Assembly: GCA_963675935.2 (NCBI GenBank)
Contig: CAXXPV010000003.1
Location: 1,674,001 to 1,738,000 of the forward strand
Direction: 5' to 3'
Origin: G963675935 sp963675935
GTDB taxonomy: Bacteria; Planctomycetota; Planctomycetia; Pirellulales; Thermoguttaceae
DNA: 64,000 nt
Below, piece by piece: positions 1 through 7,661 of this stretch. Made by a program: the position numbers and the translations under genes. How positions within the stretch are numbered: the stretch's first letter is position 1; each line of letters starts with the position of its first letter. Under the pieces are notes generated by a model that did no database searches, was not told the DNA's origin, and worked only from the letters and a program-made list of their open reading frames with translations.

Positions 1-98
1 CTGAACGCTCGTTCCAACGCCGCACGTAATCGACGACTTCATCGCGGGTGTCATGGGGAACCCAACATCCGTTTAGAGTTCCCCAGCCTCTTTTTTTG
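1..98 (-). CDS. IS3-type transposase orfB, N-terminal fragment
   Basis: In the -1 frame relative to orfA, continuing from the A7 slip site, the sequence encodes a stretch with WVPHDTRDEVVDYVRRW and then runs off the window. From memory this resembles the start of planctomycete orfB/integrase-core transposases that follow this kind of orfA. There is no separate start codon with a ribosome site, which agrees with expression by frameshift. The catalytic DDE region lies outside the window. Confidence 0.6.
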
Positions 99-390
99 CG
101 CGGACGTTCTCCTCCATCAATTCGGAGATGACCTCGTTCTTTTGAACGAGCTTGGCCCGCAGCCGGGCAACCTCCTCCTCTTGAGCGGACAGTTTTTGGG
201 CCTCGCGTTTGGCGACCGGATGAAAGGCGGCCGAGGCGTTATCGAACAGGATTTTCTGCCAGGCGTAGATTTGGTTGGGCTTGATGCCGTACTCGTCGCA
301 CAGATCCGACATCGGTACTTTATCGACCAAGTACCTCTTAAGGATGGTAGCCTTCTGGTCTGTGGTGAAACATCGTCGTGGTGCAGTCAT
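73..390 (-). CDS. IS3-type transposase orfA (HTH, transposase_8-like)
   Basis: A 105-residue protein. An N-terminal helix-turn-helix (about residues 8-50, with the DQKATILKRYL and DEYGIKPNQIYAWQK motifs) is followed by a charged helical segment of leucine-zipper type (about 65-100). This is the layout of IS3-family orfA, which binds the terminal repeats. A run of seven A on the coding strand (complement 91-97), six codons before the stop, fits a -1 programmed frameshift site that would produce the OrfAB fusion. The protein is complete; the element is cut only in orfB. Confidence 0.8.
   Translation of the reverse strand: MTAPRRCFTTDQKATILKRYLVDKVPMSDLCDEYGIKPNQIYAWQKILFDNASAAFHPVAKREAQKLSAQEEEVARLRAKLVQKNEVISELMEENVRAKKEAGEL
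91..97 (-). promoter_or_regulatory. Putative -1 programmed frameshift slip site (A7)
   Basis: On the minus strand the zero frame reads GCA AAA AAA GAG; slipping back one base gives AGA GGC TGG GGA and opens the orfB frame. An A-run slippery heptamer at the orfA/orfB junction is typical of IS3-family elements. Any downstream stimulatory structure was not examined. Confidence 0.6.
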
Positions 391-463
391 GGATTTCTCC
401 TCGTTTGGGGTTTGATTCTAACCCATACGACCGAGATTTTCCATTTCCAGCCGGTTCAAAACA

Positions 464-1553
464 GTACCACAAGAGCCACAATCGCGGATTGATTTTCCAG
501 TGTGCCAGCGTGGCCAACAGCGAAAACATTGCCGCTGCCAGTCGGCCACTCCAAAGGGAACCCGAGCTGTAGAAGTTCTTTCGCGCCACGGCAGGACCGC
601 GAGCCGCGCGCTCCGAAGCGTTGTTATCCATCGGAATGCGAGGATCATCGACGAACCGAACCAGTCCCGACCAATGTTCTTGCAGACTTTCCAGAACCTT
701 GCGACACGGTTGGCGGAGTTTGGCGTTGGAGAGTTCGGTCACGGCTTCAGCACGCATCGCTTCCACCGCACGACGCAACAGAACATCCTGCTCCTGAAAC
801 TTCACCGAATTGAACGGATGTTGCAAACGTTCTCGATTCACATAGTAAAGGTGTCGAATGCGACGCAGCCACTCCAAGGCCCAAGGCGTCAACTCCGTCC
901 AGCCCTTGCCCACTCCCACAAAGTCGCGTCGCACGTGCGCCCAACAGAACGCCAACAGCAGTAGCCCGTTTTTGACCGGCGTCATGGCTTTGTAGCCCGA
1001 ATACCGATCGACTTCCAACACCCCAGAAGCATCTGGCCCGAAGTGGGCCTGCGGCACTTCATGGCCGCGACTCGGATCGAGAAGATAGACCGCTGTGTCC
1101 GCGCCGAGAATGACCCACAACCACCAGCCATAGCCGTTTTTCCCGTCCAAAACGGTGAAAACCAGCCAACGGGTCTCGTCGGCTTGATGAAAATCGCCTT
1201 GCCGATTTCGCTGACACAACGCCTCGTAGATCGGTTGCAACATCGGTTCGATCCGTTGCAGTCCGTCGTTGATCGTGCCGGCGGCCAAGTCCAAATCGTA
1301 CTGTTCGAGTTGCCCGAGCAACCGTTCCGTGGGCCGATACGACGAATACTTGTCCAACAAGACAAGCACCCAAATCGAAACGCCGCAGTTGCCTTTGGGA
1401 ATCAGCTTTGGCGACGGCGGTGCCACCAGCGTTCGTCGCGTGGGATCGCAATCGCACGCCGCTCGATACCGTCGCCGGCGAATGCGTCGCCGATGCGCCC
1501 GCACGTCGATCTCCAACACCTCCGAATCCTCCGTGTCGGACATCATTGCGGCC
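464..1553 (-). pseudogene. tnpC: IS66-family transposase tnpC, C-terminal part (interrupted)
   Basis: The DDE core of IS66 TnpC. Visible acidic motifs are HQADETRWLVF (first D), GVLEVDRYSGY (second D) and MDNNASERAARG (E), followed by the C-terminal LLATLAHWKINPRLWLLWY block. The open frame extends upstream into the inserted ISKra4 element only by chance. The usual C-terminal tail is replaced after WLLWY by IS3-like sequence. Removing the ISKra4 element plus one 9-bp target copy joins this part in frame to the N-terminal part at 3376-3815. The element is therefore dead: split, C-terminally truncated and carrying a nonsense codon in the other half. Confidence 0.9.
1545..1553. repeat. Target-site duplication of the ISKra4 element, left copy
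   Basis: ATTGCGGCC directly abuts the left terminal repeat. The identical 9 bp at 3367-3375 abuts the right terminal repeat. Unmutated duplicates suggest a fairly recent insertion. Confidence 0.9.
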
Positions 1554-1664
1554 GGGTGCAAGTTGCACTTTGTAAATCTGCCATGACGTGGTAAACAGAA
1601 GGGGGGAAGTTTTGCTTGGTGGGAGGCCAAGCGACATAACTTTAGGTAAAGGAGGTAGCCAGGG

Positions 1665-2039
1665 ATGGCCATTAGCGAAGCATTACGAGAACGAATCACG
1701 GGGATGACGGCCGAATTGCGGCGGGAAATGTGGGGGCCAAACGGTGCGCCGGCCTGGGGAACGACGTTTGCCGAGATGGAAGACGAGACCGGGGAAGTCG
1801 GCGACGCCATTGCTTGCGTGCTGCTTTCCGAGGCGTTGCAAAAGCAGGCGGAGGCGGCCGGTCACGCGGCTGGCAAGTGCAGCGGATGCGGGGAGCCCAT
1901 ACCCCTAGAAGAAATCGCCGGACGGCTTCTCCAAGCCAAACGTGGAGAAGCCGTCTGGCAAGAATCCTACGGTCATTGCAAGCGATGCCGCAAGGCTTTT
2001 TTTCCCTCACTCCCAAACCTTGGGCATCAGACCAGATGA
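1665..2039 (+). CDS. ISKra4-family transposase, N-terminal frame
   Basis: A 124-residue open frame with a strong ribosome site (AAAGGAGG, 1648-1655) before its ATG. It contains a Cys-rich segment (CSGCGEPIP about residue 72, CKRC about residue 109) like the zinc-ribbon N-terminus of ISKra4 transposases. The frame stops shortly after a run of seven T (1997-2003). Dropping one T continues into the downstream frame with SPAVLRKMV, the expected next block. The transposase is therefore either expressed by slippage at the T7 run or inactivated by a frameshift. Confidence 0.75.
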   Translation: MAISEALRERITGMTAELRREMWGPNGAPAWGTTFAEMEDETGEVGDAIACVLLSEALQKQAEAAGHAAGKCSGCGEPIPLEEIAGRLLQAKRGEAVWQESYGHCKRCRKAFFPSLPNLGHQTR

Positions 2040-3339
2040 TACGGTTTCTCCGGCAGTGCTCCGCAAGATGGTTTTGTTGAAAAAGGGGACTGGCTCCGAA
2101 CTGACATGTTTAAACACCGCGAAAAATGGTGGTAGCGAGGTGCCTGTCCCCCTTTTTCCGGGCAGTCACGCCAGCAGTTTTCAGCAGGCCAGCAAGGACT
2201 TGAAAGAAGAAGCCGAGTTGGACATTTCCGATCAACGGATCATGCGGGCCACCAAGCGGATCGGCCAAGAGCGAGTGGCCCAACGGAAGGCGGCGGAAGC
2301 GGTGTGGGAGGCGTTGCCGTTGCCCGAGCAACAAGACAGTCCGCGCGAGCAAGTTCCGTGCGTGGCGTGCGTTGAAATGGACGGCGGGCGCATCCAGATT
2401 CGCAATCGCAACGAAGAATTGTCTCTGAAGAAAGAGGAAGAAGAATCGCGGAAGGGGCGATTTTGGCGCGAGACGAAAGTGGGCTGCTTGTTGTCGATGA
2501 CGAGCGAAACCTTCGCGTCCGATCCTTGCCCGGCGATTCCGAAGATTTTTGTCGATCCGCGTCGAATGGGCAAAATATCTCGTGAAATCAAGGGTTTTTC
2601 TGCGGTTGGCGATTCGCCTGCCAAGGAGGAATCGGACAAGCCGTCGGCGTCTGAAAAGCGTCGAGGTCAGCCGGAGATATTGGTGCGGAGCGTGGTGGCG
2701 ACGCGCGAGTCCATCGAGGCGTTCGGCAAGCAGTTGGCGTCGGCGGCGTGGGAGCGCGGCTTCATGGCGGCGAGCCGCAAGGCGTTCGTGGGCGATGGAT
2801 CGGAAACAAATTGGTCGGTGTGGCGGCGATACTTTTCACATTTCACGCCGATCGTGGATTTCATCCATGCGTTGTGTTACGTGTTCGCCGGCGCGATGGC
2901 CGGCCGCACGATGGAAGAAGCGTGGCCGGAATACTGCCGTTGGGCGCAATGGTTGTGGAGCGGTCAGGTGGAGTTGGTGATTGCAGCGTTGCAAGAACGT
3001 CAGCGGGCGTTGGGACTGCCGGAGAAAAACGAGGCCGAAGATTCGCCACGCAACAAGGTGGCGGATGCGTTGTGTTATCTGGAGAACCAAAGATCGAGGA
3101 TGCACTATGACGAATATCGCCGGGAAGGGCTTCCGATCACCAGCAGCCACATCGAATCGACGATCAAGCAAATCAACCGTCGTGTGAAGGGCACGGAAAA
3201 GTTTTGGTCGAGTGGAGGAGCGGATGCGTTGTTGCAACTGACCGCCGACTACCTCAGCGACACCCAGCCGCTAACCACCTTTTGGCAGGATCGCCAAACC
3301 CAAGCCACCGGCCAACGCCACTACCAGACCGCCGGATAA
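1942..3339 (+). CDS. ISKra4-family transposase, catalytic frame
   Basis: The open frame carries the main part of the transposase; genuine homology begins near 1997, not at the ORF start. Candidate catalytic acids are CVEMDGGRIQIR (D), VGDGSETNW (D) and SSHIESTIKQINRRVKG (E), followed by the usual FWSSGGADALLQL tail. Between AVLRKMVLL and GSHASSFQQASK an extra segment of about 26 residues is encoded by a palindromic repeat (2079-2158), which keeps the frame open but lies where the family has none. Activity is doubtful because of this insert and the frame change upstream. Confidence 0.75.
   Translation: MEKPSGKNPTVIASDAARLFFPHSQTLGIRPDDTVSPAVLRKMVLLKKGTGSELTCLNTAKNGGSEVPVPLFPGSHASSFQQASKDLKEEAELDISDQRIMRATKRIGQERVAQRKAAEAVWEALPLPEQQDSPREQVPCVACVEMDGGRIQIRNRNEELSLKKEEEESRKGRFWRETKVGCLLSMTSETFASDPCPAIPKIFVDPRRMGKISREIKGFSAVGDSPAKEESDKPSASEKRRGQPEILVRSVVATRESIEAFGKQLASAAWERGFMAASRKAFVGDGSETNWSVWRRYFSHFTPIVDFIHALCYVFAGAMAGRTMEEAWPEYCRWAQWLWSGQVELVIAALQERQRALGLPEKNEAEDSPRNKVADALCYLENQRSRMHYDEYRREGLPITSSHIESTIKQINRRVKGTEKFWSSGGADALLQLTADYLSDTQPLTTFWQDRQTQATGQRHYQTAG
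2079..2158. repeat. 80-bp palindromic (REP-like) insertion in the ISKra4 transposase
   Basis: Imperfect inverted repeat: GAAAAAGGGGACTGGCTCC at the left and the complement of GAAAAAGGGGGACAGGCACC at the right. It adds residues reading KKGTGSELT to EVPVPLF in frame to the transposase. Ends of this kind are, from memory, common as dispersed short palindromes in planctomycete genomes. Confidence 0.75.
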
Positions 3340-3366
3340 ACAATACGCAAAGTGCAACTTGCACCC

Positions 3367-3375
3367 ATTGCGGCC
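3367..3375. repeat. Target-site duplication of the ISKra4 element, right copy
   Basis: ATTGCGGCC, identical to 1545-1553. Both copies lie in the IS66 tnpC coding sequence at the GKPAAM codons. Confidence 0.9.
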
Positions 3376-3815
3376 GGCTTGCCGCAGATCGGACAGATCA
3401 ACGATTCTTCCGGCAGCACGACGAACTCTTCCGCGACGGGCAGGTGGGAATAGTCGCGCCGACCGTGACCGGCATGACCATGCTGCGCACCGCGTTTCTT
3501 GGGAGTCGTTCCGACCTCTTGGGGATCGAACAAATCGTTCGAGCGATGACCTTGGGCCGACTTCTCCGACTTGCGGCCAAAGAGTTTGTCTTGCAGGGCG
3601 TGGACTTGGCCACGCGATTATTCAAGCTCCTCCTCCAACTGCTCGATGCGTTTGACGGCCTTGGCGTGTTGGCTTTTCCAGTAGCCGACCTCCCGGCGAA
3701 AATCTCGCTGCAACTGTTCCAACGCCCGCTCCAGCCGCAGCACGGCAGGGCAGTTGGTGCAGGAAGCCGATGGCTCCGGCGTCTCGACTGGAAGGTCCAG
3801 AAGCGTGGCATTCAT
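3376..3815 (-). pseudogene. tnpC: IS66-family transposase tnpC, N-terminal part (interrupted)
   Basis: Encodes the N-terminal coiled coil (LERALEQLQRDFRREVGYWKSQHAKAV), then FGRKSEKS, a GRRDYSHLP segment and the zinc-binding-like CPICGKPAAM motif that precede the DDE core in IS66 TnpC. An in-frame TAA (complement 3618-3620) follows EQLEEELE, after which family similarity resumes in the same frame, so it is a nonsense mutation, not the gene end. The other half continues at 1553 beyond the inserted element. No tnpA or tnpB of IS66 is visible upstream. Confidence 0.85.
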
Positions 3816-3830
3816 AAGGCCACGCTATAA

Positions 3831-4263
3831 CCGGATTGACTGTCTCAAACCAGATCAATATCTTCGCCAACCCACCCCAAAGGACGGGTTGGGCGAAGGT
3901 TTACTAATTAACAACACGCGGCCATGCGTTCCAACGCCGATTATTACCTTTTCAACCTAGCGCGGCAGAGCCGCAACCAATGGGTTTTGGGCCTTGGGAC
4001 TTAGGTCTTGGGTCTTCGTGCCAAGACCTAAGCCCCAAGACCCAAGCCCCTCCAACACAGCCAAACATTGAGGATGTTCTCTCAATCCTAAAAACTAATG
4101 GCATACGGAAATCGTCCCGGTCACGCTGTGATTCGGTAAGTTTTTTGCGTTGCGGGAGTATGCCTATGTAGAATGAAATAAGATTTATTCTCGCGTCTGA
4201 TGCCGGCGGGGGGGCGATAATGCTCCTCTCCCCACGAATCCGTCGCTTGTCGAGATCGACAAA
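3831..4263. other. 433-bp intergenic region between IS remnants and the ECF sigma gene
   Basis: No gene seen. It holds an imperfect hairpin (3862-3898, arms CTTCGCCAACCC and GGGTTGGGCGAAG), possibly the outer end of IS66 or a terminator, and a dispersed repeat with a long palindrome (3956-4050). The last 200 bp (4080-4263) are AT-richer and presumably carry the sigma-gene promoter, which I cannot place with confidence. Confidence 0.6.
3956..4050. repeat. Dispersed repeat 'CCTAGCGCGGCAGAGCCGC' with internal palindrome, copy 1
   Basis: Begins CCTAGCGCGGCAGAGCCGC, then AACCAATGGG, followed by a long imperfect palindrome built from GGGTCTTGGG / CCCAAGACCC arms around GTCTTCGTGCC. A second copy lies in opposite orientation at 15254-15345 in the tad locus. 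Confidence 0.8.
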
Positions 4264-4791
4264 ATGAGCAAGCCATCATCGGACGAACAGTTCATGGAAT
4301 TGCTCACGCGGCATCAGGGCCGGATTTTTGGCTACATTTTCGCCGCCGTGCGGAACTTGAGCGACACCGAGGAAATCTACCAGGACACCAGCCTGATTCT
4401 CTGGCGCAAGTTCGCCGAATTTCGGCCGGACAGCGATTTCGCCCATTGGGCGTGCAAGACCGCGAAGTTCGAGATTCTACATTTCTTCCGGGACAAACGC
4501 AGAAGTCCGGTCTGCTTCAGCGACAAAATCTTGTCCGATCTCGCCGAGGTCACGGCCGCCCCCATTCATGTCGCCGCCGACCAGCAGCAATTGCTGACCG
4601 AGTGCGTCGATGAGCTGCCGTCTGCCGATCAGCAATTGATCGAACTCTGCTACGACGGGCGCCACAGCATCAAGCAGGTCGCCGAGGAGTTGAAGCGTTC
4701 GGCGCAGACGCTCTACAACTCGCTGAGCCGCATCCGCCACCTCCTGTTCGACTGCATCGGTCGCAAACTCGGCGAAGGGGAAAAACGATGA
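4264..4791 (+). CDS. ECF-type sigma-70 family RNA polymerase sigma factor
   Basis: 175 residues. Region 2 (about 10-85) includes the core-binding/-10 segment with DTEEIYQDTSLILWRKF and FAHWACKTAKFEILHFFRDKRR. Region 4 (about 110-165) includes ELCYDGRHSIKQVAEELKRSAQTLYNSLSRIRHLLFDCI, an HTH for -35 recognition. Its length and the absence of region 3 fit the small planctomycete/verrucomicrobial ECF group. Its stop overlaps the start of the next gene by 4 bp (ATGA), so the downstream FecR-LamG membrane protein is very likely co-translated and may be its regulator. The target promoter was not identified. Confidence 0.92.
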   Translation: MSKPSSDEQFMELLTRHQGRIFGYIFAAVRNLSDTEEIYQDTSLILWRKFAEFRPDSDFAHWACKTAKFEILHFFRDKRRSPVCFSDKILSDLAEVTAAPIHVAADQQQLLTECVDELPSADQQLIELCYDGRHSIKQVAEELKRSAQTLYNSLSRIRHLLFDCIGRKLGEGEKR

Positions 4792-6716
4792 ACGGCCCCC
4801 ATTCCATACCCGAGTCGCTTTGGCCGTTGATCGACGCGGCCTTCGACGGTTCACTCACGCCGCGGCAAGGCGAGGAGCTTCAGACGCTGCTGGAAACCAG
4901 TCGCGAGGCGTGCGAGGTTTATGGGCGTTGCGCCCGGATCGAGGCCGAGCTTTACCTGCTTGCCCGGCGCCGCGCCAGCCAATCGGCCGTTGCCCGCGAG
5001 GTTGCCCGAAAAGTTGCCGTGGTTCAGCCAGCCGCGGATTTTCCGGTTTCCTCCATGCCCGGCGCGTCTTCCCCGGCATTGGGTTTACTTGGCAATGCGT
5101 GGCAGGGCACGACCAGCTATCTGTCGAGCCACGAGTTTTTCACGGGCTATGTAGTGGCGACCGTGTTGTTCAGCGTTGCGGCGCTGATCGCCGCGAATCT
5201 CTACGTAGGCCAGAATCAAAATCAAAAGCAGGGATTCGTCCAGAGCGATCCTCAGCTGGCTCCGAAAACCATTCAACGAGTTCCCGAGCCGAAAATCGTT
5301 TCCATCGCCCGAATTACCGGCACGGTCGATTGCGTTTGGGTCGACACGAAGGATGCCCCCTTTCACGATCGCGTGGTGCAGGGCACAAAATTCATGCTGA
5401 AATCCGGCCTGATGGAAATTACCTACCACACGGGGGCAAAGGTGATTCTTCAAGGGCCATGCACGTATGAAGTGGAATCGACTGCCGGCGGATATTTGTC
5501 GCTCGGCAAGTTGACGGCGCGGGTGGAAAGTAGGTCCCGTCTGCCGGACGGGACAAGTAGGTCCCGCTTGCCGAGCGAGATATTGACCACTGATTCCAAT
5601 ACCTCGAAGTCCCGCCCGGCAGGCGGGACCTACTTTGCCGTCCGCACTCCCACAGCCGTGGTCACCGACCTGGGCACGGAGTTCGGCGTCGAAGTGAACG
5701 GGGAAGGCGTCACGCGGTCGCATGTGTATCGCGGCAAAGTCGAACTCGTGGCGTTAGACGCTCTTGGCGAAGAAAAAGGCCGCAAGTTGGCCTTGAACGC
5801 CAACGAGTCGGGATGCGTTGAAAAAAACAGCGACGGCGGGACGAATCAAGCCGCCATCGTGCGAGCCGGCGATGTCGCCGCCAAGGAATTTATACGACAC
5901 ATGCCCAATTCGCCGGAAGGCCGCGAGGAAGCGTCACGCGCCTATGCCGATTTTGTGCTGTCGCTCAAGCCCGCGGTTTATTATCGCATGGAGAGGCCGG
6001 AGCAGGGTGAAAATACGATGCAAGTCGTCGATTCAGCGCCCGGCGGTCATCATGGCAAGGCTTATAGCAACAGCGCGGCATGGATCGACAAGGATACTCC
6101 GACCCAGATCTACAAACCCGGTCGATTTGGCGAGGCGATGTTGTTTCGTGGCGAGTGGGGACAAGAACATGTCATCGTACCCGATTATCCCAAGGCGGAG
6201 AATGATCAGTTGACCGTCTCGGTTTGGGTATTGACCGCATCCCGGCAGACGTACGACTATGCGGTGATTGCCGCCAATTGGGGCGACAGCGTCGAGAAAA
6301 TCGTTGCAGGCCAGTTCTTCATCAGTTTGGCTCGGCCCGATGGTGGCCTGAGGGTTGTCGTTAGACAGCATGACGGCGAGCTAGTAGAAGTTCACGAGCC
6401 TGTTCCCGAGGGGTTTCCCACGCATCATTGGCAGCATGTCGCCCTCGTTGCCGACGGAGTCATGTTGCGTTTGTATCGCAACGGCAAGGAAGTGGGGGCA
6501 AGTCCCTGTCAAGGCGTTTTGCCCAAGCCGCCAATAACCAGTCTCGGCATTGGTGGTGAAACCGATGCCACCGGCACGGCCATTTCGCCGAATTACCCAC
6601 GCTGCTGGCAAGGCCAAATCGATGAGTTGGCCGTGTTCAATCGGGCGCTGTCGCTCGAAGAAATCAAAAAACTTGCGAAAGAAGACGGAAAACAGAAGAG
6701 AAGGCAGGGGATCTGA
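4788..6716 (+). CDS. FecR-domain / LamG-like membrane protein (putative anti-sigma or surface sensor)
   Basis: 642 residues. Short N-terminal cytoplasmic region (about 1-110, helical, anti-sigma-like), one membrane segment (about 117-140), a FecR domain (about 174-325, with the family block VRTPTAVVTDLGTEFGVEV) and a C-terminal concanavalin-like LamG fold (about 385-630, starting at AVYYRMERP). It is translationally coupled to the upstream ECF sigma factor. The FecR part carries an in-frame insert of about 35 residues (about 247-282, SRSRLPDGTSRSRLP and following) encoded by a palindromic DNA repeat at 5531-5634. Topology places the FecR and LamG parts in the periplasm, where the LamG fold could bind carbohydrate. 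Whether it acts as anti-sigma factor is inferred from context only. Confidence 0.85.
   Translation: MNGPHSIPESLWPLIDAAFDGSLTPRQGEELQTLLETSREACEVYGRCARIEAELYLLARRRASQSAVAREVARKVAVVQPAADFPVSSMPGASSPALGLLGNAWQGTTSYLSSHEFFTGYVVATVLFSVAALIAANLYVGQNQNQKQGFVQSDPQLAPKTIQRVPEPKIVSIARITGTVDCVWVDTKDAPFHDRVVQGTKFMLKSGLMEITYHTGAKVILQGPCTYEVESTAGGYLSLGKLTARVESRSRLPDGTSRSRLPSEILTTDSNTSKSRPAGGTYFAVRTPTAVVTDLGTEFGVEVNGEGVTRSHVYRGKVELVALDALGEEKGRKLALNANESGCVEKNSDGGTNQAAIVRAGDVAAKEFIRHMPNSPEGREEASRAYADFVLSLKPAVYYRMERPEQGENTMQVVDSAPGGHHGKAYSNSAAWIDKDTPTQIYKPGRFGEAMLFRGEWGQEHVIVPDYPKAENDQLTVSVWVLTASRQTYDYAVIAANWGDSVEKIVAGQFFISLARPDGGLRVVVRQHDGELVEVHEPVPEGFPTHHWQHVALVADGVMLRLYRNGKEVGASPCQGVLPKPPITSLGIGGETDATGTAISPNYPRCWQGQIDELAVFNRALSLEEIKKLAKEDGKQKRRQGI
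5531..5634. repeat. Palindromic repeat inserted in the FecR coding region
   Basis: Arms TAGGTCCCGTCTGCCGGACG (left) and the near-identical TAGGTCCCGCCTGCCGGGCG (complement of the right arm), with a further TAGGTCCCGCTTGCCGAGCG in between. A related single arm lies at 44138-44161. The insert keeps the reading frame. Confidence 0.85.
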
Positions 6717-6796
6717 AGCTTTTTAAGGACGGAGTGTTCCGGCCAGCCGAGGTCTCCCAACTTGTTTTGCCTTTGTGGCAGAAAGAAGTGGTTGTC

Positions 6797-7546
6797 ATGA
6801 CTACGAAGAATTGTGTTGTCAGTGTTTTGGTTGTCACTGTTGCAATGGCGCTGGCCAGCGCGGCGTCGGCAAGCACTATCACATGGGGTGCGCCCGTTAC
6901 CATTTCGGGCGATACCGACGTCAGTACGAAAGGAGTCGGACTAATGGCCTTTAGTACAGGTGCCACGAAGACTGTAAATGGCGTGGCGTTTACTACCTCG
7001 ACAACCCAGAATGGAATCACTTTCAATGAGGACGATACTTTCACCATCGGCGGAACTTCGTATACGGGTTTCAATATGGGAAACACGCAATTTGGCCCCG
7101 CGGCGGGTGGAAACATCTCTTCCGACTACGCGGGCCTTCTTAAATACTGCCACTTTTCCGACGTTACGGACGCCCGCTATTTCGCCTTGAGTGGATTGAC
7201 CGCGGGTCAGCAGTATCAGGTTCAGCTTTGGGTCTGCGACTACAGGAATTTTCCTAACGATCGTACGGAAACCATTTCCGGCGTAGACGCCGGCAACAGC
7301 CCGTCCGCAGCGTTGAAGTTTCTGGACTCGGACCTGAGCAACACGCCGGGGGCCGCCCACGGTCAATATATTCTCGGCCAATTCACGGCCGATTCGACCG
7401 GCTACCAAGTCTTCGCCATCACCGGCAATGAGGAAGCCCTGCTCAACGCCATTCAGGTCAGGACTGTCCCCGAACCGTCGACATTGGCACTGCTCAGTGC
7501 CGGACTTCTTGGCCTCTTGGCCTACGCATGGAGGAAGCACAAGTAG
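6797..7546 (+). CDS. PEP-CTERM sorting domain protein, secreted
   Basis: 249 residues from the ATG at 6797, chosen because it gives a clean signal peptide (about 1-26, ending SAASA). The middle is a beta-rich, small-residue-rich domain I do not recognise. The C-terminus has the PEP-CTERM tripartite signal: VPEPSTLALL, a hydrophobic stretch (SAGLLGLLAYAW) and a basic end RKHK. Such proteins are exported and processed by an exosortase, usually in exopolysaccharide producers. No exosortase gene lies in the window. It sits between the sigma/FecR pair and a DUF1559 gene, likely in one regulon. Confidence 0.85.
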   Translation: MTTKNCVVSVLVVTVAMALASAASASTITWGAPVTISGDTDVSTKGVGLMAFSTGATKTVNGVAFTTSTTQNGITFNEDDTFTIGGTSYTGFNMGNTQFGPAAGGNISSDYAGLLKYCHFSDVTDARYFALSGLTAGQQYQVQLWVCDYRNFPNDRTETISGVDAGNSPSAALKFLDSDLSNTPGAAHGQYILGQFTADSTGYQVFAITGNEEALLNAIQVRTVPEPSTLALLSAGLLGLLAYAWRKHK

Positions 7547-7567
7547 TCATTGTCGTCAGTAACCTAT

Positions 7568-7614
7568 CCACGAAGAGCACGAAGAGACTGTCTGTTCTTT
7601 CGTGTTCTTCGTGG
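7568..7614 (+). terminator. Hairpin after the PEP-CTERM gene
   Basis: Inverted repeat CCACGAAGAGCACGAAGAG with its near-complement CTTTCGTGTTCTTCGTGG, loop of about 10 nt, 21 bp after the stop codon. No long T-run follows, so termination is possible but it may equally be a dispersed palindrome. Confidence 0.45.
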
Positions 7615-7661
7615 ACATTATTCCTTCTTCTTGCGATGTCCCTTTTTGTCTCAGGTGCATA

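Larger units (their letters stand above)
1..463 (-). mobile_element. IS3-like insertion sequence, left part (truncated by window edge)
   Basis: A two-frame transposase unit on the minus strand: an orfA-type HTH/coiled-coil protein followed in the -1 frame by an orfB-type start. It enters from the left window edge. Its inner end lies near position 463, inferred from where the IS66 tnpC reading frame loses family similarity (after the WLLWY motif) and continues into unrelated sequence. The terminal repeat was not independently identified, so this boundary is approximate. Confidence 0.65.
1554..3366 (+). mobile_element. ISKra4-family insertion sequence, complete ends, 1813 bp
   Basis: Both ends carry a perfect 19-bp inverted repeat beginning GGG (GGGTGCAAGTTGCACTTTG at 1554-1572 and its complement at 3348-3366). 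The element is bounded by a 9-bp direct repeat ATTGCGGCC (1545-1553 and 3367-3375). GGG ends and a 9-bp duplication are characteristic of the ISKra4 subgroup, and the encoded transposase agrees. It sits inside the IS66 tnpC gene, and precise excision would restore that frame. It carries its own internal palindromic insertion (2079-2158). Confidence 0.9.

Noticed and set aside
338..463. C-terminal tail of the long minus-strand ORF in the IS66 region
   Set aside because: The tail after WLLWY is IS3-like sequence read in the old frame, not part of the transposase.
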